A stretch of 64,000 nt of DNA from Micromonospora sp. MW-13 (GCF_003434305.1 NZ_QKKX01000030.1:149113-213112); one strand, 5' to 3'; shown: positions 1 through 9,098, numbered from the stretch's first letter. Made by a program: numbers and translations. The notes: a model not told the origin generated them from the sequence alone.

Positions 1-683
1 GCCTGCTGGGCCGCCTCGACCGCGATGTCGCAGCCGGTGTTGCCGGCCCCGACGACCAGCACCCGCTTGCCGCGCAGCTGGGCCGGGTCCTTGTAGGACG
101 AGGCGTGCATGATCTCGCCCCGGAACTCCTCCAGCCCCTCGTAGCGGGGTAGCTTCGGCGACCAGTTGTGGCCGTTGGCGACCACCACTGCGGCGTACCG
201 GGAGGTGCGCTCCGGGCCGTACCCGCCGGTGCTGCGGGTGGTGACGTCCCAGCGCTCGCCGGCGACCGGCTCGACCCGGACCACCTCCGTGCCGAACCAG
301 ACGTGCTGGCGCAGGTCGAAGTGGTCGGCGTAGCGCTCGAAGTAGGACAGCAACTGGCTGTGGTGCGGGTAGTCCGGCCAGTCGTCCGGCATCGGGAAGT
401 CGGGGAACTGGGTGAACGGCCGCGACGAGATCAGGTGGGTGCTGGCGTACACGGGGCTGCGGTCGTGCCGCCAGTTCCACCCGCCGCCGATGCCGGTCTC
501 CCGTTCGTAGCAGTCGACGCCGAAACCGTGTTCGCGCAGGTTCTTCATTGCGGTCAGGCCGCTTGCCCCGGCCCCGATGACGCAGACCGTGTCGCCCCGG
601 TCGGATACGGTGCGGCCGTCCCGGGTCGGGGTGAGCGCCGTCGCTTCCGGCTCGGGGCGGCCAGGGTCGGTGGAGGGGGACAC
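1..683 (-). CDS. Flavin-containing monooxygenase, C-terminus beyond window
   Basis: The first 227 codons of an FAD/NAD(P)H-dependent monooxygenase are present; the gene runs off the left edge. The GTG start at 683 follows an AAGGAGAA ribosome site with good spacing. The N-terminal FAD-binding Rossmann motif reads VIGAGASG (about residues 35-42). A second dinucleotide motif, VVGAGNTG, lies near residue 212 and would bind NADPH. Between them is FRGEIMHASSYKD, which fits the FxGxxxHxxxY/K fingerprint of Baeyer-Villiger and flavin-containing monooxygenases. Such enzymes are cytosolic and oxygenate ketones or soft nucleophiles; the substrate cannot be told from here. The downstream genes are unrelated, so it may be its own transcription unit. 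Family assignment is firm, substrate unknown. Confidence 0.85.
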   Translation of the reverse strand, partial: MSPSTDPGRPEPEATALTPTRDGRTVSDRGDTVCVIGAGASGLTAMKNLREHGFGVDCYERETGIGGGWNWRHDRSPVYASTHLISSRPFTQFPDFPMPDDWPDYPHHSQLLSYFERYADHFDLRQHVWFGTEVVRVEPVAGERWDVTTRSTGGYGPERTSRYAAVVVANGHNWSPKLPRYEGLEEFRGEIMHASSYKDPAQLRGKRVLVVGAGNTGCDIAVEAAQQ

Positions 684-787
684 CGGATTCTCCTTATGTG
701 CGGCACGAGTGCCGGTCGCTGCGAGATCCTTCCGGTAACCCGACCGGTTTGTCCAGCCCCTGTGGAGGGCCGGGCACCCCGGGACGG

Positions 788-1492
788 TCAGTCGGCCGCC
801 GGCAGCAGCAGGTCGACCAGGACCGGGAAGTGGTCGCTGGCGCGGCGGGTCTGCGGGGTGTCCACCACGTCGTAGTCGACCACGGTGATCCGGGGGTCGA
901 CGAAGACCGAGTCGATCCGTCGGCGTGGGTCGGCGCACGAGTAGGTGTGCCGGTCGGCCCGGTCGGCCGCGACCGCCGCGTCGGTCAGCCCCTGCCCCAC
1001 GGTCGCCCAGGCCGGGCCGTCGGGGCCCTCGTTGAGGTCGGCGCCGGCCACCACGGGCAGGTCGGCGGCGGCCAACTCCCGCTTGAACGCCGCCGCCTGG
1101 GCGGGCCGCTCGGCCGGGTCGGTGGACAGGTGCGAGCCGGCCAGCAGGAACCGGGCCGCGCCCACCCGGCACTCGGCGTACGCCGCGCCGCGCAGGTGCC
1201 GGCCCGGGGTCAGCGGGTAGCGCTGGCAGCGGGTGTCGAGCACCCGCACCCGCAGGCTGGTCAGCAGCAGGTTGCCCAGCGACGGCAGCCCGCCGGCGGC
1301 GACCACCAGCCCGAACGACTCGGCCAGCGTGGCCGACTTCTGCCGCCACCGGAACCGCCGGGGGGCCTCCTGCACGATCACCACGTCCGGCGCGGCCTCG
1401 CGGACCACCGCGGCCAGCGCGGCGGTGTCGTCGCGCTGGCTGTGGATGTTGTACGACACGACGCGCAGCGGCACGCCCGCGTTCTCGCTCAC
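788..1492 (-). CDS. Endonuclease/exonuclease/phosphatase family protein
   Basis: This 234-residue protein has the full metal-dependent EEP (DNase I-like) signature: SYNIHSQ near the N-terminus, the metal-binding Glu in VIVQEAPR (about residue 40), GADLNEG with the catalytic Asp/Asn pair, and SDHFPVL at the C-terminus with the catalytic Asp-His. The family cleaves phosphodiester or phosphomonoester bonds in nucleic acids, sphingomyelin or inositol phosphates; no feature here picks a substrate. No signal peptide is visible, so it is probably cytosolic. I chose the GTG at 1492 because the upstream part of the longer open frame is only a shadow of the ROK gene. It starts 11 bp after the ROK kinase stop and is probably co-transcribed with it. 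Confidence 0.82.
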   Translation of the reverse strand: MSENAGVPLRVVSYNIHSQRDDTAALAAVVREAAPDVVIVQEAPRRFRWRQKSATLAESFGLVVAAGGLPSLGNLLLTSLRVRVLDTRCQRYPLTPGRHLRGAAYAECRVGAARFLLAGSHLSTDPAERPAQAAAFKRELAAADLPVVAGADLNEGPDGPAWATVGQGLTDAAVAADRADRHTYSCADPRRRIDSVFVDPRITVVDYDVVDTPQTRRASDHFPVLVDLLLPAAD

Positions 1493-1503
1493 CCGGGCCC
1501 GCC

Positions 1504-2451
1504 TCAGAGCCGGCGGGCCAGGTCGGCGGCGCCGATCACGCCGGCGGTGTTGCCCAGCTCGGCGGGGAGCACCTCGGCGACCGGGAGCCGGCTGCGCTGG
1601 GCCAGCGCGCCTGCGAAGGACCGCCGGGTCGGGCCGAGCAGCAGGTCGCCGGCCTCGACGACGCCGCCGCCGACGACCAGCACCTGCGGGTCGAGAATCT
1701 GCGCCATGTCGGCGAGGCTGGTGCCGAGCCAGCGCCCGACCTGGGCGAACGCCTCGGCGGACACGGGGTCGCCGCCCTGGGCGGCGGCGGTCACCATCGG
1801 GCCGGTGACTGCCTCGGCGTCGCCGCCGGCCAGCTCCAGCAGGGCGGTGGCCCGGTGCGGCTCCTGGCGGGCGGCGGCCCGGGCGAACCGGACCAGGGCG
1901 CTGCCGCTGGCGTACTGCTCGATGCAGCCGAGCCGGCCGCAGCCGCACTGGTGGCCGTCGGGGACGGTGAGCATGTGGCCCAGCTCGGCGGCGATGCCGT
2001 TGGCGCCGCGCACCAGTTCGCCGCCGAGCACGATGCCGCCGCCGACGCCGGTGCCGATGGTGAACATGACCATCGAGTCGTCGGCGTGCCGGGCCGCGCC
2101 GTAGCGGAACTCGGCCCAGGCCGCCACGTTGCCGTCGTTCTCCACGATCACCGGCAGGCCGGTCGCGGTGCTGACGTACTCGCGCAGCGGCTCGTCGCGC
2201 CAGGCCAGGTTCGGGGCGAAGAGGACGGTGGAGCGGCTGGCGTCGATCCAGCCGGCCGCGCCGATGCCGACGGCGCCGACCTGCCGGCCGGCGGCGAGTT
2301 CGGTGACCACCTCGATGATGACGTCCCGGGTCTTGGCCACGTTGTCGGCGGGGGTGTCCCGTCGGGCCTGCACGAGAACCCTGCCGGTGTCGTCCACGAC
2401 ACCGCCGGCCACCTTCGTGCCACCGACGTCGACTCCGATGGTCAGCGTCAC
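1504..2451 (-). CDS. ROK family glucokinase
   Basis: A 315-residue ROK (repressor, ORF, kinase) protein without a helix-turn-helix, so an enzyme rather than a regulator. It begins with the ATP phosphate-binding motif IGVDVGGTK, has the sugar-site ENDGN segment around residue 105, the second phosphate loop GTGVGGG near residue 133, and the ROK zinc motif CGCGRLGCIEQ around residue 165. The expected reaction is ATP-dependent phosphorylation of glucose to glucose 6-phosphate in the cytosol, important in actinobacteria for glycolysis and carbon-catabolite signalling. The GTG at 2451 is preceded by AGAGGGGAG at good spacing; a GTG four codons upstream lies too close to that site. Downstream is the EEP gene at an 11-bp gap. 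Exact sugar specificity is inferred from family resemblance. Confidence 0.88.
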   Translation of the reverse strand: MTLTIGVDVGGTKVAGGVVDDTGRVLVQARRDTPADNVAKTRDVIIEVVTELAAGRQVGAVGIGAAGWIDASRSTVLFAPNLAWRDEPLREYVSTATGLPVIVENDGNVAAWAEFRYGAARHADDSMVMFTIGTGVGGGIVLGGELVRGANGIAAELGHMLTVPDGHQCGCGRLGCIEQYASGSALVRFARAAARQEPHRATALLELAGGDAEAVTGPMVTAAAQGGDPVSAEAFAQVGRWLGTSLADMAQILDPQVLVVGGGVVEAGDLLLGPTRRSFAGALAQRSRLPVAEVLPAELGNTAGVIGAADLARRL

Positions 2452-2527
2452 CGCTGCCACTCCCCTCTGCTGTGCTGCCCGGCACCGGCACGGCGAACCG
2501 CCGTGGGTGGGCCGGGATGTCCGGTGG

Positions 2528-3214
2528 TCAGGCCCCGTCGCCTGGTGCGTCCTCGCCCGCGCTGCCGGGTGTCCGCGAGGCGGGCACCACGGGTCGGCCG
2601 GCCGGTGGCCGGGGAGCCCCCGGCGCGTCCGGCCCGGCGTCGTCGACGGGCGGCACGACGGCGGCCGGAACGCCCGGACCCTCTCCCCGGGTCGCGGCGG
2701 ACCACACGTCGTCCTGCTCCGGCGCCGGCTGAGAATCATGCCCGGTACGGGTGGCCTCGCGCCACACATGATCGCCCGACCCCTGGTCCGCTCCGGTGCG
2801 GGGCGGGGCGGGAGAGGACTCCTCCGGCTCCGGCGGGCGGTGGGCGGGGTCCCCGGCCGAGGCGAACGCGCGCAGCAGGCTGGCCACGCCGGCCGCCAGA
2901 TCGCCCGCTCCGGTGGCGAGCCGCTCGGCGAATTCCGGACTCGGGTCACGCAACGCCGCGATACCGCGACAGACCGGGCAGATACAGCATTCTGCCGCGC
3001 CGGTGGCGAAACCGCCCCGGCCGGCCCCGGCGGGCCCACCGGCCGCCCGCCCGCCGCCACTGTGACCGAGGACACTCGACAGGATCCCACCGACCGGACC
3101 CCACGGACCCGCCCCGGAACCGGAACCAGCGCCGGCCAACCTGGCCGCCGCGAGCACCGTGGCGACCAGCCGCTCCGCCTCTTCCCGGGCCGAACCCGGC
3201 TCAGTACCCCCCAT
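2528..3214 (-). CDS. Hypothetical protein with Cys cluster and Pro-rich tail
   Basis: I do not recognise a named family. The 228-residue product starts at an ATG preceded by GAGGAG with a 6-nt spacer. The N-terminal half is Ala/Gly-rich and amphipathic, and contains CCICPVC (about residues 75-81), a possible metal or redox site. This is followed by a conserved-looking helix (FAERLATGAGDLAAGVASLL). The C-terminal half is Pro/Glu/Asp-rich and likely disordered. It sits between an SRPBCC gene upstream and the ROK kinase gene downstream on the same strand; comparable actinobacterial loci carry a small helical protein of unknown function here. No signal peptide or membrane segment is seen. Coding potential is supported by the ribosome site and the gene order, not by homology. 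Confidence 0.68.
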   Translation of the reverse strand: MGGTEPGSAREEAERLVATVLAAARLAGAGSGSGAGPWGPVGGILSSVLGHSGGGRAAGGPAGAGRGGFATGAAECCICPVCRGIAALRDPSPEFAERLATGAGDLAAGVASLLRAFASAGDPAHRPPEPEESSPAPPRTGADQGSGDHVWREATRTGHDSQPAPEQDDVWSAATRGEGPGVPAAVVPPVDDAGPDAPGAPRPPAGRPVVPASRTPGSAGEDAPGDGA

Positions 3215-3257
3215 GGTCGGCTCCTCTACCGTGCCGGGCGCGCCGCAGCCGGTCGCG

Positions 3258-3713
3258 TCACCGCGCCGCACCGGATTCCTCTACCCGGCGCTTGAGCTGC
3301 TTCAACGCCGTATCCATGATCATTTTTTCGGCCTTGCGCCGAAACATGCCGAGCATGCCCACGGAGAGCTCCACCTCCAGGGTGTAGGTCACCGTGGTCG
3401 TCCCGTCCGGGTTGCCCACCAGGTCGTACGACCCGTGCTGGGAACGCTGCATCTTCGAGGGCGTCACCAGGCGCCACTCGATGCGGGTCAGGTCCTCGGA
3501 GTACTCGTAGGCGAGCAGGTACTCGTCGGCCAGCACCCCGGCGTCGATGGTGAACCGGACCTGGCTGGCGTAGCCGTCCTCGTACTCCTCGACGACCTCG
3601 GCCCGGCGCATCGCCTCGGTCCACTCGGGGTAGCGCGCGAAGTCGCAGATCACCGCCGCCACCCGCTGCGGTGACGCGCCGATGACGATCGACTGGGTGG
3701 AGGAGTCCGCCAT
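3258..3713 (-). CDS. SRPBCC (START-like) family protein
   Basis: A 151-residue single-domain protein of the polyketide cyclase/dehydrase and lipid-transport superfamily. The opening VIGASPQRVAAVICDF and the WTEAMRRAEV segment fit the first strand and helices of the fold. The C-terminal long helix (KAEKMIMDTALKQLKRRVEE) closes the hydrophobic cavity. These proteins bind small hydrophobic ligands; there is no visible catalytic signature. The position next to fadD15 and the glucokinase matches the Rv2185c-Rv2187 neighbourhood of mycobacteria, where the homologue is a small SRPBCC protein of unknown ligand. It diverges from the acyl-CoA ligase gene across a 171-bp intergenic region, so the two may share control of lipid metabolism, which is inference. 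Confidence 0.85.
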   Translation of the reverse strand: MADSSTQSIVIGASPQRVAAVICDFARYPEWTEAMRRAEVVEEYEDGYASQVRFTIDAGVLADEYLLAYEYSEDLTRIEWRLVTPSKMQRSQHGSYDLVGNPDGTTTVTYTLEVELSVGMLGMFRRKAEKMIMDTALKQLKRRVEESGAAR

Positions 3714-3884
3714 GGGGGGAGGCTACCCGGCGGCGGGCCGGCGCGCCCCGCCCCCGGACCGGGTCGGGGGAAACGCCCCGGCAACCTCCCTACCGTAACC
3801 ACCTGGACGGGCGGGTAGGTTTCGACGTAGCCGACCCGTCCGGGCCCCGGCCCGCCCGGCCAGTGCGAGCACGAGGGAGTGCAG

Positions 3885-5702
3885 GTGCGCGAGTTCTCCG
3901 TTCCGCCGATCGTCACCGTCGGCGACTCGGCCAACCTGACCCAACCGGTCTGGGACAACGCCGAGGCCGCCCCGGAGGCGGTGCAGTTCGTCCGCCCCGT
4001 CCCGTCGGCCGGCGAGGCGGGCCGGGGCCGGGCCGAGGTGACCTGCCGGCAGTTCCGCGACGAGGTGGTCGCGGTGGCCCGAGGGCTGGTCGCGGCCGGC
4101 GTGTCCCCCGGCGACCGGGTCGCCCTGATGAGCCGCACCCGGTACGAGTGGACCCTGTTCGACTACGCGATCTGGGCGGCCGGCGCGGTCACCGTGCCGA
4201 TCTACGAGACCTCCAGCGCCGAACAGGCCGCCTGGATCCTGGCCGACTCCGGCGCGGTCGCGGTCGTGGTCGAGAGCACCGCGCACGCCACCCTGGTCGC
4301 CGGCGTCCGGGACCGGCTGCCCGAGCTGGCGCACGTCTGGCAGATCGAGCTGGACGCGGTCGACGAGCTGGTCGCCGCCGGCGCCGAGGTCGACCCGATG
4401 GAGATCGACCGGCGCCGCACGGCGATCCGGGCCGACGACGTGGCGACCATCATCTACACCAGCGGCACCACCGGCCGCCCCAAGGGCTGCGTGCTGACCC
4501 ACCGCAACATGTACGCCGACATCGCCAACGCGGTGCCCGTCCTGCCGAACCTGTTCCTGCGGCCGGGCGCGTCGACCCTGCTGTTCCTCCCGCTCGCGCA
4601 CGCCTTCGCCCGACTCATCCAGATCGGCATGGTGCAGGCCCGGGCCACCATGGCGCACTGCGCCGACACGAGGGACCTCATCGGGGAGCTCCAGAAGTTC
4701 AGGCCGACCTTCGTGCTCTCGGTCCCCCGGGTCTTCGAGAAGGTCTACAACGGGGCCCGGCAGAAGGCCGAGGCCGACGGCAAGGGGAAGATCTTCGACC
4801 GGGCCGAGCAGGTCGCGGTCGCGTACAGCGAGGCCCTGGAGAAGCCGGGCGGGCCGGGCCTGGGGCTGCGCGCGCAGCACGCGGTCTTCGACAGGCTGGT
4901 CTACCGCAAGCTGCGGGCCGCCCTGGGCGGCCGGTGCCGCGACGCGATCTCCGGCGGCGCGCCGCTCGGCGCCCGGCTCGGCCACTTCTTCCGCGGCATC
5001 GGGGTGACCATCTGCGAGGGGTACGGGTTGACCGAGACCTCCCCGGCCGCCGCCGCGAACCTGGCCGACGCCACGAAGATCGGCACCGTCGGCCGCCCGC
5101 TGCCCGGCGTGACCATCCGGATCGCCGACGACGGCGAGATCCTGATCTCCGGCGACCTGATCTTCCAGGGGTACTGGCGCAACGAGGCGGCCACCGCCGA
5201 GGTGCTCAGCGCGGACGGCTGGTTCCGCACCGGCGACCTGGGGCAGCTCGACACCGACGGCTTCCTCAGCATCACCGGCCGGAAGAAGGAGATCATCGTG
5301 ACCGCCGCCGGCAAGAACGTCGCCCCGGCGGTGCTGGAGGACCAGGTCCGGGCGCACCCGCTGATCAGCCAGTGCGTCGTCGTCGGCGACCGGCAGCCGT
5401 TCATCGCCGCGCTGGTCACCCTCGACGAGGAGGCGCTGCCGAAGTGGCTGGCCGCCCACGGCCGACCGGAGACCACCACGGCCGAGGAACTGCGCGACGA
5501 CGACGCGCTGCGTGCCGAGGTGCAGGGCGCGATCGACCAGGCCAACCAGTCGGTGTCGAAGGCCGAGGGGATCAAGGTCTTCCGCATCCTGCCGCACGAC
5601 TTCACCGAGGCCACCGGCGAACTCACCCCGTCCCTGAAGGTCAAGCGGCAGGTCGTGCACAAGACCTATGCGGCGGAGATCGCCGACATCTACCGGCGCT
5701 GA
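3885..5702 (+). CDS. fadD15: Long-chain fatty-acid-CoA ligase (FadD15-like)
   Basis: A 605-residue acyl-adenylate-forming enzyme that activates fatty acids with ATP and CoA for degradation or lipid synthesis. The AMP-binding signature IYTSGTTGRPKG lies near residue 195, the adenylate-contacting YGLTETS near residue 385, and the hinge/C-terminal motifs GWFRTGDLG and GRKKEIIV with the catalytic Lys in AAGKNVAP around residues 450-485. Length and sequence match mycobacterial FadD15 closely, including the opening MREFSVP. I chose the GTG at 3885 rather than the in-frame GTG at 3879 because GAGGGAG (3873-3879) overlaps the earlier codon but is 5 nt from the later one. It is followed 14 bp later by a histidine kinase gene with its own promoter. 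Confidence 0.93.
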   Translation: MREFSVPPIVTVGDSANLTQPVWDNAEAAPEAVQFVRPVPSAGEAGRGRAEVTCRQFRDEVVAVARGLVAAGVSPGDRVALMSRTRYEWTLFDYAIWAAGAVTVPIYETSSAEQAAWILADSGAVAVVVESTAHATLVAGVRDRLPELAHVWQIELDAVDELVAAGAEVDPMEIDRRRTAIRADDVATIIYTSGTTGRPKGCVLTHRNMYADIANAVPVLPNLFLRPGASTLLFLPLAHAFARLIQIGMVQARATMAHCADTRDLIGELQKFRPTFVLSVPRVFEKVYNGARQKAEADGKGKIFDRAEQVAVAYSEALEKPGGPGLGLRAQHAVFDRLVYRKLRAALGGRCRDAISGGAPLGARLGHFFRGIGVTICEGYGLTETSPAAAANLADATKIGTVGRPLPGVTIRIADDGEILISGDLIFQGYWRNEAATAEVLSADGWFRTGDLGQLDTDGFLSITGRKKEIIVTAAGKNVAPAVLEDQVRAHPLISQCVVVGDRQPFIAALVTLDEEALPKWLAAHGRPETTTAEELRDDDALRAEVQGAIDQANQSVSKAEGIKVFRILPHDFTEATGELTPSLKVKRQVVHKTYAAEIADIYRR

Positions 5703-5703
5703 C

Positions 5704-5709
5704 TACGAT
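5704..5709 (+). promoter_or_regulatory. Leaderless -10 hexamer for histidine kinase
   Basis: TACGAT lies 7 nt before the GTG at 5717 and there is no purine-rich ribosome site between. This spacing places the transcription start at or next to the start codon. It overlaps the stop region of the upstream fadD15 gene, so the kinase can be transcribed independently. Confidence 0.55.
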
Positions 5710-5716
5710 CCGTCAC

Positions 5717-7414
5717 GTGCCCGCCTCCCCGACACCCGCCCGGCCGCCCACGCAGCCGCTCGCCACCGCGGCGCGCGTGGTCATGCTCGCGCTGGTCGCC
5801 GTCCTCACCCTCTTCGCCACCCGCGACGTCGGGCAGCTCTGGTGGATCGCCCTGCTGGGCGTCGCCGGGCTGCCCGCCGTCCTGGCCTCCCAGCACCGGC
5901 TGCTCGGCCCGCTCAGCCGCTTCGCCGAGGTGGTGGTGCTGGGGCTGGCCGCCAGCCAGGTCGCCGCCGTCACCACCCTCGACGGCACCGCCGGCGGGCT
6001 GGGCGCCTCGGCCGTGCTGCCGTACCTCGCCGTCCCGGTGACCGTGACCGCGCTGCGCCGCCGGTTCCGCGAGGGCGCGGCGCTGCTCGCCGTCTGCGCC
6101 GCCACCCTGCTGGTCAGCGCCGCGCTCACCGGCGTCGACGGCGGTCGCCAGCTCGGCCAGCCGGGGTACCTCGCGGTCTGCGCCCAGTGGCTGATCCTGG
6201 CCGGGCTCGGCCTCTACACGGCCGGCACCCTGCACCGGGTGATGCGGGTCCGCAGCGAGGGCAAGCCCCAGCCGTACGCCGAGGCCACCCGGCTGCTGAC
6301 CCAGCTCCGCACGGTCGCCCGGCAGCTACCCGGGGCCACCCTCGACCCGGGCGGCATCTCCGAGCACCTGCTGGAGGAGCTGCGCACCGTGGCCCGGGCC
6401 GAGCGGGCGGCGGTGCTCTCGGCCAGCGGCGGCGGGCGGCTGGTGGTGCTCGCCCAGGTGGGCGTGGACCGGGTCGACTGGGAGACCACGCTCGACGCGG
6501 ACTCGGCGATCGCCGACGCCTGGGCCAGCCAGCAGCCGCAGACCGCGAGCCGCTCGCAGGCCCGCTCGCACACGGGCGGCGACGTCTCCGCGCTGATCGT
6601 GCCGCTGGTCGCCGGCGTCCGCACGGTCGGCATGCTGGTGATGGAGGCGGACGCCGCGCAGGCGTACCCGCCGCCGGTGGTGTCCCGGGTGACCGCGCTG
6701 ACCCGTCCGGCCGCGCTGCGGCTGGAGGCCGCCCTGCTCTTCGACGAGGTGCGCTCGCTGGCCACCAACGAGGAGCGGCAGCGGCTGGCCCGGGAGATCC
6801 ACGACGGGGTGGCCCAGGAACTGGTCATGGTCGGGTACGGCATCGACAACGCCCTGGCCACCGTCTACGAGGACGCCGACGAGACCGCAGAGTCGCTGCG
6901 CCTGCTGCGCCAGGAGGTGACCCGGGTGATCACCGAGCTGCGGCTGAGCCTGTTCGAGCTGCGCAGCGAGGTGGACCGGCACGGCGGACTGGCCGCCGCG
7001 ATCGCCGAGTACGCCCGCACCGTCGGCGCGTCCGGCGGGCTGCGGGTGCACCTGTCGCTGGACGAGTCGACCGCCCGGCTGCCCGCCGCGACCGAGGCGG
7101 AACTCCTGCGCATCGCGCAGGAGGCGGTCACCAACGCCCGCAAGCACGCCGGGGCGTCGAACCTGTGGGTCACCTGCGAGGTGGACCCGCCGTACGCGCA
7201 GATCGAAGTGTCGGATGACGGTCACGGCATCGGTGAGCAGCGCACGGACGGGCACTATGGCCTTGCGATCATGGCCGAGAGGGCGGAACGTATCCGGGGC
7301 CGGTTGGAGATCAGGCCGCGTCGACCCAGCGGCACGACGGTGGCGGTGGTTCTCGGCACCTCGCCCCGGCGCGATAGGGTGCGCGGCAACGCCGCAGCAG
7401 CAGAAGTGGAGTAA
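5717..7414 (+). CDS. Sensor histidine kinase, NarL/DesK type
   Basis: A 565-residue membrane sensor. The first ~155 residues form about five hydrophobic helices (for example VVMLALVAVLTLFA and YLAVCAQWLILAGLGLY). A GAF-like region (about residues 200-345) follows. The dimerisation/phosphoacceptor helix is LAREIHDGVAQE with His362, and the ATP-binding domain carries the N-box EAVTNARKHA and the G-box SDDGHGI. HisKA_3 architecture and the LuxR-type regulator 7 bp downstream make this a classical two-component pair; the stimulus is unknown. The GTG at 5717 is chosen because of the leaderless hexamer; an ATG at about 5782 would remove part of the first membrane helix. No conserved signal-specific residues are visible. 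Confidence 0.88.
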   Translation: MPASPTPARPPTQPLATAARVVMLALVAVLTLFATRDVGQLWWIALLGVAGLPAVLASQHRLLGPLSRFAEVVVLGLAASQVAAVTTLDGTAGGLGASAVLPYLAVPVTVTALRRRFREGAALLAVCAATLLVSAALTGVDGGRQLGQPGYLAVCAQWLILAGLGLYTAGTLHRVMRVRSEGKPQPYAEATRLLTQLRTVARQLPGATLDPGGISEHLLEELRTVARAERAAVLSASGGGRLVVLAQVGVDRVDWETTLDADSAIADAWASQQPQTASRSQARSHTGGDVSALIVPLVAGVRTVGMLVMEADAAQAYPPPVVSRVTALTRPAALRLEAALLFDEVRSLATNEERQRLAREIHDGVAQELVMVGYGIDNALATVYEDADETAESLRLLRQEVTRVITELRLSLFELRSEVDRHGGLAAAIAEYARTVGASGGLRVHLSLDESTARLPAATEAELLRIAQEAVTNARKHAGASNLWVTCEVDPPYAQIEVSDDGHGIGEQRTDGHYGLAIMAERAERIRGRLEIRPRRPSGTTVAVVLGTSPRRDRVRGNAAAAEVE

Positions 7415-7421
7415 CCCGAGG

Positions 7422-8090
7422 ATGACCACAAGCCCGACACCGGCCACCCGGACCAAGGTCCTCCTTGTCGACGATCACGACCTGATCCGCAAGGGACTGC
7501 GGCACGCCTTCGAGCGGGATCGGCAGTTCGAGGTCGTTGGTGAGGCCGCCACGGCGGCAGAGGGGGTGCGGCAGGCCGGCGCCCTTCAGCCCGATGTGGT
7601 GATCATGGATCTGCGGCTGCCCGACGGCAGTGGCCTGGAGGCCACCCGCGCGCTGCGCAAGTCCAGCGCGTCGATGGGCATCGTCGTGCTCACCATGTAC
7701 GCCGGCGACGACCAGCTCTTCGGCGCCCTGGAGGCCGGGGCGAGCGCGTTCGTGCCCAAGACGGCCCCGGCCGACGAGGTGGTGGCCGCCGCCCGGCACG
7801 CCGCCTCCTCGCCGAGCGCGTTCACCGCGGCAGACCTGGCCGAGGCGATGAAGCGGCGGCTCGCGCCGTCCGGCCCGCAGCTCTCCCCCCGGGAGGGTCA
7901 GGTGCTGCGGCTGCTCGCCGACGGCATGAGCGTGGCCGGCATCGCCAAGCAGCTCTTCGTCAGCGAGTCGACGGCCAAGACCCACATCTCGAAGCTCTAC
8001 GAGAAGCTGGGCGCGGCCAACCGGGCCCAGGCACTGATGACCGCGCTGCGGCTCGGCCTGCTCGAAGCCCCGGACGCGCCGAAGTTCTGA
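7422..8090 (+). CDS. LuxR/NarL family response regulator
   Basis: A 222-residue DNA-binding response regulator. The receiver domain has the acidic pair Asp17-Asp18 in VDDHD, the phosphoacceptor Asp63 in VIMDLRLPDG, the switch Thr in VVLTMYAGD and the conserved Lys in VPKTAPADE. The C-terminal NarL-type helix-turn-helix (about residues 148-215) includes LSPREGQVLRLLADG and the recognition helix SESTAKTHISKLYEKL. It starts 7 bp after the kinase stop and is preceded by GGAGTAACCCGAGG, so it is co-transcribed with the histidine kinase and is its likely partner. Targets are unknown; the locus carries no clear regulated genes next to it apart from the methyltransferase/c-di-GMP pair downstream. Confidence 0.92.
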   Translation: MTTSPTPATRTKVLLVDDHDLIRKGLRHAFERDRQFEVVGEAATAAEGVRQAGALQPDVVIMDLRLPDGSGLEATRALRKSSASMGIVVLTMYAGDDQLFGALEAGASAFVPKTAPADEVVAAARHAASSPSAFTAADLAEAMKRRLAPSGPQLSPREGQVLRLLADGMSVAGIAKQLFVSESTAKTHISKLYEKLGAANRAQALMTALRLGLLEAPDAPKF

Positions 8091-8285
8091 CCGCTCCCCC
8101 GCCCGGCCGGCAGTAGTCGGTCGGGGTTTCCGCGACGGCCGGCGGGTCCGGTCAACGGGACCCACTGACCGACCGGTCGGGCGGGAGGCGGCCCACTCTG
8201 GTCACCCGCGTGGCGGGCGGGGCAGAATACCCGAGTGACCCGCGCGGGGCGGCGTGTTCCGCGTCGTTGACAAAAGGGGTAGGGC

Positions 8286-9098
8286 ATGCAGCGGCCGGAC
8301 TGGGCACCCGACACCATCGACATCGAGCGCCCCAGCGTGGCCCGCATGTACGACTACTACCTCGGCGGCTCGCACAACTTCGCCGCCGACCGCACCGCCG
8401 CCCGGGCGATGGTGGACGCGGTGCCCGAGGCGCCGCTGATGGCCCAGGCGAACCGGGCGTTCCTGCGCCGGGCGGTGCACTTCCTCGCCGAGGCCGGGAT
8501 CCGCCAGTTCCTCGACATCGGCTCCGGGATCCCGACGGTCGGCAACGTGCACGAGATCGCCCAGCGGATCGATCCCGACGCCCGGGTGGTCTACGTCGAC
8601 GTCGACCCGGTGGCGGTGGCGCACAGCCGGGAGATCCTCAGCGGCAACGACCGGGCCGTCGTGCTCCAGGAGGACCTGCGCCGCCCCGAGCGGATCCTGG
8701 CCCACCCAGAGGTCACCGGGCTGCTGGACCTGTCGCAGCCGGTCGCGGTGATGATCGTGGCGGTGCTGCACTTCGTCCCGGACACCGACCGGCCGGCGCA
8801 GATCCTGCGGGAGCTGCGGCAGGCGCTGGCGCCCGGCAGCTACCTGGTGCTCTCCCAGGCCAGCGACGACGCCCGGCACGACACCGGGGAACGCGCCGAG
8901 GCCGAGGCGGTCTACCGGCGAACCGACAACCCGCTGGTCATCCGCAGCCGCGCCGAGCTGACCGCCCTCTTCGACGGCTTCGAGCTGGTCGACCCGGGCG
9001 TGGTCTGGGTGCCACAGTGGCGCCCCGAGACTCCGGAGAGCGCCGAGGGCGCCGAGCAGGCGGTCTTCATGGGCGGCGTCGGGCGGCTCGATGGGTGA
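8286..9098 (+). CDS. SAM-dependent methyltransferase (Methyltransf_19/DUF574)
   Basis: A 270-residue class I methyltransferase of the actinomycete-specific DUF574 family. Typical opening motifs are ARMYDYYLGGSHNFAADR (residues ~20-37). The SAM-binding loop is FLDIGSGIPT (~residue 75), and VYVDVDPVAV (~residue 102) carries the acidic residue that holds the ribose. Substrates of this family are largely unknown. The ATG is preceded by AAAAGGGGTAGGGC. The last 8 bp overlap the start of the GGDEF-EAL gene, so the two are translationally coupled. I see no membrane segment or signal peptide. The 195-bp gap upstream holds no other gene. Confidence 0.9.
   Translation: MQRPDWAPDTIDIERPSVARMYDYYLGGSHNFAADRTAARAMVDAVPEAPLMAQANRAFLRRAVHFLAEAGIRQFLDIGSGIPTVGNVHEIAQRIDPDARVVYVDVDPVAVAHSREILSGNDRAVVLQEDLRRPERILAHPEVTGLLDLSQPVAVMIVAVLHFVPDTDRPAQILRELRQALAPGSYLVLSQASDDARHDTGERAEAEAVYRRTDNPLVIRSRAELTALFDGFELVDPGVVWVPQWRPETPESAEGAEQAVFMGGVGRLDG

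Noticed and set aside
788..2491. A 567-codon open frame spanning two genes on the minus strand
   Set aside because: Its first ~330 codons are an Arg/Gly-rich shadow of the ROK kinase in another frame; only the last 234 codons encode a recognisable EEP protein.
3879..3884. GTG at 3879 as the fadD15 start
   Set aside because: It overlaps the GAGGGAG ribosome site; the GTG at 3885 has proper spacing and gives the homologous MREFSVP terminus.
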